A stretch of 6,099 nt of DNA, taken from the NCBI GenBank assembly GCA_009781525.1, contig WQXZ01000108.1, forward strand, positions 1 to 6,099. Reading direction: 5' to 3'. Below, in pieces: positions 1 through 5,539 of the stretch; the first letter of the stretch is position 1; each line of letters opens with the position of its first letter. Source of the stretch: Coriobacteriia bacterium (GTDB lineage Bacteria; Actinomycetota; Coriobacteriia; Coriobacteriales; UBA8131). The position numbers and the translations under genes are program-made. The notes beneath the pieces are model-generated. The model was not told the origin of the DNA. It searched no databases and saw nothing but the letters and a program-made list of their open reading frames with translations.

Positions 1-1071
1 ATCGATGCACCGGTAATCCTGCTGGTTGTAGCTGAGGAGGGTGTAGAGACCGATGCTGCTGAGAAGATCCAGAGTTTTGCCAGCGCTTTTGCGAACGAGC
101 TTCAGATTCAGGTCATAGACTCGTCAATGGTTACTGGTCTGCATCGGTTGATGCAGCAAATCGGCTATGGTGAGATGACCGAGGGAGTCAGCCTGCATGG
201 CTATGGCGCGATACGAAACGTCGGCTTGATGGCTGCAATACTCCGTGGGTTCACAGAGGTGATCTTTATCGATGACGATGAGATCGTCACTGATCCGAAC
301 TTTGTTGAGAATGCCCTGCATGGGCTGGGCAGGCTCTCACCAAAGGGCGTGCCGATTCTGGTCAAAAGTGGATACTACACCGACGCTCGCGGTGGTTGGC
401 GATCCCTCCAGGAAGACGCGTGGTATAACCGCTTCTGGGGTCAAGGTGAGCTGTTGAACCAATGGCTGGAGAAAGCCATGTCAGGTGCGAGACTTTCTCC
501 CTCTAATATCTTAAATGGTGGTTGCATGTCGCTGCATTATGAGGCTTTCACCCGCATTGCATTCGATGCTTGGATCAGTCGGGGAGAAGATCTGGACTAT
601 CTTTTGAACCTGATGATGTTCAATGGGCGGGTCTGGTTTGACAGTAAGTTCTCGATTCAGCGCAAGCCACCGGCAAGCTATGCTGAGGGGCAGCGATTCC
701 GCCAGGACATCTATCGCTGGATATATGAGTATCGAAAGCTTGAATATGCGATTTCACGAATCGATCTGTTGCCTATCGACGCAGCTTCGCTTGATCCGTA
801 TCCTGGACCGTTTTTGCAGAAGACAGTTGCACGCCGTGCGCTGATCACCGCCTTGTTACGCACGATTGGCAATCCGCGCGATCGTCAAGGGTATTTGAAA
901 GCTGCGCTTGCTGTTCCCCGCGACGCACAGAACTATGCGCTGGAGTTCTCTCCTCGCTACTTTGAGTTCCAAGAGCTCTGGCCTGAGATGGTGACGGCTG
1001 TTCAGCAGAGCGATGAGGCGATTGCCCTGTTCAGTGGTGGTATTGCAGAGCCATTGCTGGACGAGGAGTGA
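1..1071 (+). CDS. GT-A-type glycosyltransferase-like protein, 5' truncated by window edge
   Basis: The frame is open from base 1 with no stop, so the gene starts upstream; 356 codons are visible. The first ATG in the window (127) is internal: the 42 codons before it encode a hydrophobic beta strand (PVILLVVAEE) typical of the start of a nucleotide-sugar binding fold. Further on are RNVGL, then a strand ending in the acidic cluster IDDDE (DDD at 271-279), which fits the metal/nucleotide-binding DxD motif of GT-A transferases. GGCMSLH (about 517-537) is followed by RGEDLDY (580-600), which resembles the ED acid region of family 2-like enzymes. The C-terminal third is mostly helical and Arg/Tyr-rich with no membrane span. 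The likely role is transfer of a sugar from a nucleotide donor to an envelope or soluble acceptor in the cytoplasm; donor and acceptor cannot be told. The stop is 16 bases before the permease start, suggesting one operon. Confident of the gene, moderately of the class. Confidence 0.75.
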   Translation: MDAPVILLVVAEEGVETDAAEKIQSFASAFANELQIQVIDSSMVTGLHRLMQQIGYGEMTEGVSLHGYGAIRNVGLMAAILRGFTEVIFIDDDEIVTDPNFVENALHGLGRLSPKGVPILVKSGYYTDARGGWRSLQEDAWYNRFWGQGELLNQWLEKAMSGARLSPSNILNGGCMSLHYEAFTRIAFDAWISRGEDLDYLLNLMMFNGRVWFDSKFSIQRKPPASYAEGQRFRQDIYRWIYEYRKLEYAISRIDLLPIDAASLDPYPGPFLQKTVARRALITALLRTIGNPRDRQGYLKAALAVPRDAQNYALEFSPRYFEFQELWPEMVTAVQQSDEAIALFSGGIAEPLLDEE

Positions 1072-1087
1072 GAGCGCTCTAACAGGT

Positions 1088-1873
1088 ATGGAGATCTGGC
1101 GATTCGCGCTGATTGCGCTGTTTGGACTGGGTGTCGGAACCCTATCAGGAATGTTCGGAGTCGGCGGCGGAACCATGATTGTTCCTCTGTTGAATCTGGT
1201 ACTTGGCGTACCGATGTTAAACGCCACATCAACCTCGCTATTCTCGATTGCTCCCACCTCGATTTCGGGATCATATCGCCATCTGCGCCAAGGGACAGTC
1301 GAGGTTACCCCCGCTCTGATGTTCGGAATTCCAGGAGCGGTTGCCTCGCTACTTTCTGCATCTATCTCAGGGTTTTTACCAGAATGGGTAACGACTGCTG
1401 GTGCGGTTGGCGTGATTGCCTTTTCAGCTTTTCGGATGTTTCGTGAAGCTGCTAAGAAACCGATCGATGACAGTGGGCGAACTGCCGAGATGAGGTTTAG
1501 CAGCAAGACTGCAGCCAATCTGGTCACAGCTGCAATCGGAGCCTTTGCTGGATTCATCGCCGGTATCGTCGGCGTTGGTGGTGGCTTTATCATCGTTCCT
1601 TTTGGCATGGCTTTGCTGGGCTACACGATGAAAGAAATGAGCGCGATCTCGCTCCTATCAATCGCGATCATCGCAATTCCAGGAATCGCAACCCATGCCT
1701 ATCTGGGGCACATCTGGTACCTGTACGGAATTGCCTTGGTGGTCGGAACCATTCCCGGAGCAGCAATCGGTGTCTGGCTGATTAAGAAGTTTGAGGAGAA
1801 AACCTTACGCCTTGCCTTCGGCTGCCTGCTGGTGCTGTCAGGGACGTTATTACTGGTCAATCGGCTTAACTAG
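1088..1873 (+). CDS. TauE/SafE-family membrane permease
   Basis: A 261-residue, strongly hydrophobic protein, normal length for the TauE/SafE (sulfite exporter/anion permease) family, predicted in the cytoplasmic membrane with about seven or eight spans. It shows the family's internal duplication: GVGGGTMIVP at residues 24-33 and GVGGGFIIVP at 162-171, each after a first helix of its half. A charged loop near residues 119-140 separates the halves. Known members move sulfite, sulfoacetate, taurine-related or other small anions; the substrate here cannot be read from sequence. ATG 1088 is chosen because the first helix begins almost at once (MEIWRFALIALFG). The frame stays open upstream to an ATG at 1013, but that would overlap the previous gene by 59 bases and add a polar, non-family leader. 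The best Shine-Dalgarno-like site, GAGGAG at 1063-1068, is far away (19 bases), so initiation may be coupled to termination of the upstream gene. Confidence 0.92.
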   Translation: MEIWRFALIALFGLGVGTLSGMFGVGGGTMIVPLLNLVLGVPMLNATSTSLFSIAPTSISGSYRHLRQGTVEVTPALMFGIPGAVASLLSASISGFLPEWVTTAGAVGVIAFSAFRMFREAAKKPIDDSGRTAEMRFSSKTAANLVTAAIGAFAGFIAGIVGVGGGFIIVPFGMALLGYTMKEMSAISLLSIAIIAIPGIATHAYLGHIWYLYGIALVVGTIPGAAIGVWLIKKFEEKTLRLAFGCLLVLSGTLLLVNRLN

Positions 1874-1963
1874 CGCTTGCGTTTACGCTGCTGTCGCGCG
1901 GGCGCCCGGCGGTGCGCCTGAGCGTGTCTGTTGCCACCTGCCACCCGCGATGCAACTTCACAC

Positions 1964-2028
1964 ACCCAGCCTCCAGCCTTCCTGCCCGACTGTTCCAGAG
2001 GCGTTAGTCTGCTGGAGGCCTGCTGGGT
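1964..2028. repeat. Bulged hairpin downstream of the permease gene
   Basis: ACCCAGC and CTCCAGC (1964-1977) can pair with GCTGGAG (2011-2017) and GCTGGGT (2022-2028), a 14-bp stem interrupted by a four-base GCCT bulge at 2018-2021 and closing a 33-base loop. There is no T-run after the stem, so it is not a standard intrinsic terminator. It could be a transcript 3'-end structure or part of the same element as the larger repeat that follows 26 bases later. Confidence 0.45.
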
Positions 2029-2054
2029 CTCGCTCTTAAGCCTTGCCGAAGCAC

Positions 2055-2256
2055 CCCGTTGCCAAACCGGAAGCAGTTGGTGGCAAAAAATCGCCTTCGT
2101 CGGTGCTCCTCCCAAGCTCAGAAAGGCTAAACCGGGCTAAATCAGCTAAAAACACCCTCGTAGCTTTACATAATCAGTGATAATCCAGGAATTGCTCGCT
2201 TACACACACCGCGAAGGCGATTTTTTGCCACCAACTGCTTCCGGTTTGGCAACGGG
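2055..2256. repeat. Perfect 45-bp inverted repeat flanking about 100 bases
   Basis: The left arm 2055-2099 (starting CCCGTTGCCAAACCGG) is the exact reverse complement of the right arm 2212-2256, 45 of 45 positions. Pairing continues inward after one unpaired base (T2100): CGGTG 2101-2105 with CACCG 2207-2211. The enclosed segment 2106-2206 is AT-richer, has no open frame of note and holds three GCTAAA copies. The arms include an A6/T6 run and a GGC...GCC mini-palindrome. Possible identities are a MITE-like mobile element, an invertible DNA segment, or a long RNA hairpin acting as a two-way terminator between convergent genes. No clear target-site duplication was found next to the arms, and no transposase or recombinase lies nearby. 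Confidence 0.9.
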
Positions 2257-2385
2257 TTTCAAAAGCAGACAGTAAGGGGTTGCTGGAGTGTTACTGGTTG
2301 GTGTTTACCGGAGCGCCTTGCAGCAAGCCCGTGTCTCCTACGAATCTAGCGCCGTCCGGGTCACATGCCGACCGCGTCCGCGGAT

Positions 2386-2401
2386 GCTCGGGTCACCGAG
2401 C
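2386..2401. repeat. Short GC hairpin at the edge of the repeat array
   Basis: GCTCGG (2386-2391) and CCGAGC (2396-2401) form a perfect 6-bp stem with loop GTCA. It sits directly at the left edge of the tandem array. A second short palindrome, CCGCG-TC-CGCGG, lies just upstream at 2372-2383. No T-run follows, so terminator function is not supported. Confidence 0.4.
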
Positions 2402-2532
2402 CACCCGAGTCTCCCGCGCCACCCGCGTCTCCCGCATCCGCCGTCAGCAGCCACCCGCGTCTTCCGCCATCCGCGTCTCCCGTCGCCAGTTCCACCCGCG
2501 TCTTCCGTCATCCGCGTCCGCCGTCGCCAGCG
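2401..2532. repeat. Degenerate tandem repeat array, 16-base basic unit
   Basis: A basic unit close to CCAYCCGCGTCTYCCG recurs at 2401, 2419, 2451, 2467, 2492 and, more weakly, at 2435 and 2508. A higher-order 41-base unit is visible: 2451-2491 and 2492-2532 agree at about 36 of 41 positions. The plus strand is strongly C-rich and the minus strand G-rich. The array ends 9 bases before the stop codon of the minus-strand coiled-coil gene, so it would lie in that gene's 3' untranslated RNA. Proline/arginine peptides read through it are low-complexity by-products and not called as genes. Confidence 0.8.
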
Positions 2533-2541
2533 TCGGCTACC

Positions 2542-3711
2542 TTACCCCAGCCAGTTGAGAGCGCTCTTGATAATCAGATCAAGCGCTTGTCCAAGACTGA
2601 CACTGTTGTTGATGCTAGTGGCTATGACACTGCCGATCAGTGTTAGCACCCCGATTAGCGCCAGGACAGCAGCAGCTTTGATGCATGCAAACAAAACCTG
2701 CTTCACGACTTCACCCGGCCGCTGCTTTGTCAGCGTAGGAAACTCGTGATAGACATGAATCTGCTTACCACCAGACATTGTCAGTACCTGGCTGACCTGT
2801 TTTTCGATTGCAGCAAAAAAACTTTCATCTTCCGATTGCGTACCAACAGCGGGTGAGTGAGGATATTCACGACAACCAGATACCACTTCAGCATCAATTT
2901 CAAAACGCTCCAAATCAGCCGAATACAGGGGTTGATTATCAGGTTTTTCTTCAGTGAAGGTTGGAATTACAGGCTCTAAAGGCGTGGTCTTATCCACATT
3001 ATCTTGCTCTTTTATGCGATCTAATTGACGCTGCAGACTGTCGTTGATCATGCTGCTCTCAAGCAATTCAACGATTTTTTCTGCCAGCTCCTGCTCCAGC
3101 ATGTACTTCTCTTCGATGATCCGCTCAAGGTTGAGCTCGACCATCTGAGTGGATGCGCTAGCCTGCTTGAGATCATCGATCAACTCGTCCTGACTGGCCT
3201 CCTGAAGGGCGATCTGCGATTGGGTCTGGTTGAGTATAATCTGCAAAAGGTCGATCTCATCCTGCTGCAGTTTCATTTTCTGATTGAAGTCGCCGAGTAG
3301 GCCATCACGCTGGGCAAGACGAATGTTAAGCTGCTCGATCTCGGCACTCAGAGCAACGATTGCAGAACTGTCTGTTTCCGCATAAGTCTTCTGCAGAAAC
3401 GCATTCTCTGTTTCTTGCTGTACGAGCGATTCGAGAGGTAAAGCAGCACCGAGCTCAGCGCCAACAACGCCACCACTGGCACCATCATTGACGACCGTCA
3501 GTGAGCCGAACTCACCTTCTGAGAGAAACTCGACAGCACACGAAAAATCGTCGGCGCGAGCTAACTCAAGACCGATTCTAATGGTCTGTCGATTATCGAA
3601 TAATAAAACATTGCCAGCCTGGTAGGTAGCTGGGAAAGCATCTGTGTCAAGCAGATCCTGCTCGGTCACCTCAAAAAGCAGGATATTGTTTTGTTGCCCA
3701 CGTCTGATCAT
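2542..3711 (-). CDS. Coiled-coil protein with C-terminal membrane anchor, unknown function
   Basis: A 389-residue protein of no family I recognise. Residues 1-95 form a compact, mixed domain (NILLFEVTEQDLLD near the start, then Gly/Ala-rich GGVVGAELGAA) with no signal peptide. Residues about 110-238 have heptad-like Leu/Ile spacing with many Glu, Gln and Lys, a long coiled coil. Residues 240-335 are a Pro- and acid-containing linker with one small segment ending near KQIHVYHEF. One strong hydrophobic segment (about 338-366) follows Lys-containing VVKQ, then a 20-residue amphipathic tail ending SALNWLG. Positive charge on the N side suggests the bulk stays in the cytoplasm, as in a tail-anchored protein. 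The start at 3711 is the first ATG of the frame. Its ribosome site is weak (GGA about 6 bases upstream), so expression may be low or the start imperfectly placed. It is divergent from the 3878 gene, 166 bases apart. Real gene: confident; function: unknown. Confidence 0.85.
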   Translation of the reverse strand: MIRRGQQNNILLFEVTEQDLLDTDAFPATYQAGNVLLFDNRQTIRIGLELARADDFSCAVEFLSEGEFGSLTVVNDGASGGVVGAELGAALPLESLVQQETENAFLQKTYAETDSSAIVALSAEIEQLNIRLAQRDGLLGDFNQKMKLQQDEIDLLQIILNQTQSQIALQEASQDELIDDLKQASASTQMVELNLERIIEEKYMLEQELAEKIVELLESSMINDSLQRQLDRIKEQDNVDKTTPLEPVIPTFTEEKPDNQPLYSADLERFEIDAEVVSGCREYPHSPAVGTQSEDESFFAAIEKQVSQVLTMSGGKQIHVYHEFPTLTKQRPGEVVKQVLFACIKAAAVLALIGVLTLIGSVIATSINNSVSLGQALDLIIKSALNWLG

Positions 3712-3756
3712 AGCCGTCCAATCTTTCTATGACCACTCTAGCGCTCAAAACTCCCC

Positions 3757-3808
3757 AAAAAAAAGCAAAATAACCTATTGACAAAATATGTGAAAAGTAT
3801 GATAGCAT
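3757..3808 (+). promoter_or_regulatory. Candidate promoter for the 3878-6099 genes
   Basis: A consensus TTGACA -35 box lies at 3778-3783, preceded by A-tracts (A8 at 3757-3764, A4 at 3767-3770) that could act as an UP element. The -10 box is less clear: TATGAT (3798-3803) is the better match but only 14 bases away, while TAGCAT (3803-3808) has a 19-base spacer. The poor spacing could mean activator dependence. It is about 70 bases upstream of the ATG at 3878. Confidence 0.45.
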
Positions 3809-3816
3809 ACATTCAC
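3790..3816. promoter_or_regulatory. Two-step inverted repeat, likely operator
   Basis: GTATG (3797-3801) and CATAC (3806-3810) flank ATAG. Outside them, GTGAA (3790-3794) mirrors TTCAC (3812-3816), with AA on one side and a single A on the other. The repeat sits over the spacer and -10 area of the candidate promoter, where a dimeric repressor would block initiation. A regulator gene is not in the window. Confidence 0.45.
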
Positions 3817-3868
3817 TCTTTGGAAAGGTTTTACTGCAAGGGGGGTTCTTTTTTCTCGATCATCGGTC

Positions 3869-3873
3869 AGGAG
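3869..3873 (+). promoter_or_regulatory. Ribosome binding site deciding the 3878 start
   Basis: AGGAG ends four bases before the ATG at 3878. The later in-frame ATGs that would give a shorter leader (3974, 4028, 4142) lack a comparable site upstream, so this site supports the longest protein. Confidence 0.65.
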
Positions 3874-3877
3874 AGCC

Positions 3878-5503
3878 ATGCAGAACCGCAATTCCGGGAG
3901 TGTCGAGCAGAAATCAAATGGGGAGAATAGCGCACATTTTGCGAAGAGCATCAGCTCATTGCATGTGCTTTTCATGGGGAGAAGACCTCAGGCAGTCACT
4001 GTTGATGGCTTTTCACATGCATTTCGCATGAGGAGAAGAACCAGAGCGGTTTTTTGGGGCTTGCATCAGATCGGAAAACTGAGTCCTGCCTGTGTTACAA
4101 GCGGCTCGTCGACATCGATTCTGCATTCAGCCGCGGCGGCTATGATTTCGATACTTGTGGGGTTTGCGTTTCTCACACGCGGTGTCTGGGCGAATACTAC
4201 AGCGGAGAACGCTACTTTCAGTGACCAGGATTGTCTCCAGATAATCTCTCATACGGTCATCTATGACGCAAACCGCACCCAACCGGATATCTCTGAAGTT
4301 TTTGTCGACGAAGATGGTAATGAGTATCGCTTGGTCGAGATCACAGCTGCAGAACCAGCGGCTGGGGCGGTGTATAGTCGGTACTATTCCGCGGAGATCG
4401 AGCGACCTGTTATGATTAACGATGCAGCGCCCGACCAGGCAGTGTTCTGGCAGGCATTCGAAGCGTCGCTTCCTATTAACGACGGCACTTTTCATGGTTC
4501 GATTGCGCTGCTCAATGTGGTTGCAGAGCCGATTCTGGTCAGCATTGAGCGGACGGTCGAGCGCAGATTGACGATCGAAGGGTTGCCAGACGCTGACATC
4601 TCGCAGATTCCTCTTTATTACACCTTTACTGTATCGAGTGATGAGTATCCAGGTGCAACATGTGAGAAGGAACTCGCTCGGCTTGCTGTGACCACTGCCA
4701 TCAGCAGCTATGATGCTGATGGGCGTCCAGCCAGCTACCGTGCAGAGGTGACTTTTAGAGGAATCGAATCGTGCTTGGTGGTTGACCACTATCAGGCGAG
4801 AGCACAGTATGGGGGAGACATAGCTTCAAGCCAACGGATGGTAAGTGTTCAAGCGGTCTATCAGCTGGTGCCGAAAGCCGTAGTAGCTGTTGAGCCAGTG
4901 GCATCCACCTTGATTCCAGAGCCAGTAGCTGAACCGTTGACGCCGGTCGATGAGCCTTTAATCAACAAGAGCAACACGAGCTGGGTTTTTCAAATAGTGA
5001 CAGCAGTGATTATGGTTGTGCTGTTACCGCTGCTCTACTACTGGTATCGCGCTGATGCTTATCTTGTGACTATCGAGCAGGACGGTAGTATCAGGCAACT
5101 CCTGTCTCGCAGACTGAAGATGCTGTACGAACCATCAGGCAGGTCGGAGCCTTACATGAGTGACGCAAAGCTGCAAAGCAGGGCACCTGAGCAAACCCAC
5201 GACGATGCTGGTCAAAGCCAGCTAAGGATAGCTGCGTTTATTGTTCCAGACGGGTTTCGATTCAACCAAAATGATACAGACTGCAGGCTTCAACTAAGAG
5301 GCAGGCGCTACCAAAAAGCTGATTTTGTTGAGATTCGCTATCGTGGCCAGATGCTTTTTCGTGCCCGACCTGTTAGCAGCTTTGACGTTGGAAAGGTACT
5401 GGTAGCAGCAGCGATCGATGCCTTGCTTGAAAGCGAGGTGGAAGATGCTGTCATCTTGCACGCAAGTCGGAAGCTGAGCACAGAACCAAAGCTGAAGAGC
5501 TGA
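3878..5503 (+). CDS. Exported single-span protein with ectodomain and cytoplasmic C-terminal domain, unknown family
   Basis: 541 residues. Residues 1-83 are an unusually long polar, Arg/Ser-rich leader. A hydrophobic stretch (about 84-100) ends in a plausible signal peptidase site, GVWA before NTTAEN (after residue 106). The ectodomain (107-335) is beta-rich, with Cys at 119, 262 and 299 and a strand pattern near SYRAEVTFRGIE and DHYQARAQYGG that recalls immunoglobulin-like surface domains. A Pro/Glu/Val stalk (about 338-361) leads to a membrane span (about 369-388), then Arg/Lys-rich sequence (RRLK), placing residues 391-541 in the cytoplasm as a second small beta-rich domain. The layout suggests a surface receptor or anchor linking outside to inside; no catalytic motif is seen. 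The start is chosen for AGGAG four bases upstream; ATG 4028 (MRRRTR) is the main alternative and would give a more ordinary signal peptide. It probably shares a transcript with the gene 36 bases downstream. Confidence 0.88.
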   Translation: MQNRNSGSVEQKSNGENSAHFAKSISSLHVLFMGRRPQAVTVDGFSHAFRMRRRTRAVFWGLHQIGKLSPACVTSGSSTSILHSAAAAMISILVGFAFLTRGVWANTTAENATFSDQDCLQIISHTVIYDANRTQPDISEVFVDEDGNEYRLVEITAAEPAAGAVYSRYYSAEIERPVMINDAAPDQAVFWQAFEASLPINDGTFHGSIALLNVVAEPILVSIERTVERRLTIEGLPDADISQIPLYYTFTVSSDEYPGATCEKELARLAVTTAISSYDADGRPASYRAEVTFRGIESCLVVDHYQARAQYGGDIASSQRMVSVQAVYQLVPKAVVAVEPVASTLIPEPVAEPLTPVDEPLINKSNTSWVFQIVTAVIMVVLLPLLYYWYRADAYLVTIEQDGSIRQLLSRRLKMLYEPSGRSEPYMSDAKLQSRAPEQTHDDAGQSQLRIAAFIVPDGFRFNQNDTDCRLQLRGRRYQKADFVEIRYRGQMLFRARPVSSFDVGKVLVAAAIDALLESEVEDAVILHASRKLSTEPKLKS

Positions 5504-5528
5504 CCCAAGGTTCGAAATTTCAAAGTAA

Positions 5529-5534
5529 AAGGAG
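5529..5534 (+). promoter_or_regulatory. Strong ribosome binding site for the last gene
   Basis: AAGGAG is followed by two adjacent ATGs. The first (5537) is only two bases away, the second (5540) five bases away, so the second is preferred. The site lies in the 36-base gap after the previous stop codon, with no terminator between, which supports one transcript. Confidence 0.75.
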
Positions 5535-5539
5535 AAATG

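Larger units (their letters stand above)
1874..2541. other. Structured convergent intergenic region with no convincing gene
   Basis: The region lies between the 3' ends of the permease (plus) and the coiled-coil gene (minus). Short open frames exist on both strands, but they are low-complexity (Pro/Arg/Ser runs read from the repeats), overlap one another and lack ribosome sites. Structure dominates: a small GC hairpin (GGCGC 1901-1905 with GCGCC 1914-1918), a bulged hairpin at 1964-2028, a large perfect inverted repeat at 2055-2256, a short hairpin at 2386-2401 and a tandem repeat array at 2401-2532. No canonical terminator (GC stem plus T-run) is visible for either flanking gene, so one or more of these structures may end transcription. 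Three GCTAAA copies (2126-2131, 2136-2141, 2145-2150) lie in the loop of the large inverted repeat. No tRNA, rRNA or known riboswitch was recognised. Confidence 0.7.

Noticed and set aside
856..1608. 250-codon open frame on the minus strand across the transferase and permease genes
   Set aside because: It lies antisense to two well-supported genes. Its product is Pro/Thr/Ala low-complexity with no domain, and the permease motifs are unambiguous on the plus strand.
1901..1918. Intrinsic terminator of the permease gene
   Set aside because: The GGCGC/GCGCC stem is only 5 bp and no T-run follows, so it does not meet the usual terminator pattern.
2055..2256. Complete insertion sequence
   Set aside because: The space between the arms is about 100 bases with no transposase frame, and no target-site duplication was found. 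At most it is a non-autonomous element.
2401..2532. CRISPR array
   Set aside because: Copies are degenerate and nearly contiguous, with no unique spacers of even length and no cas genes nearby.
1071..2567. The 10-bp palindrome AGAGCGCTCT occurring twice (1071-1080 and 2558-2567)
   Set aside because: One copy lies between two genes and the other inside the last codons of an unrelated gene. With no shared context or further copies, chance is the simplest explanation.
2280..2749. Overlapping plus-strand frames of 92-153 codons reading through the tandem repeats
   Set aside because: The Pro/Arg/Ser repeats come from the C-rich DNA array in several frames at once, two of the frames run antisense into the coiled-coil gene, and no ribosome site is seen.
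4127..4789. 220-codon open frame on the minus strand inside the 3878-5503 gene
   Set aside because: It is antisense to a frame with a signal peptide, an ectodomain and a strong ribosome site. Its own product is Arg/Cys/His-rich without recognisable structure.
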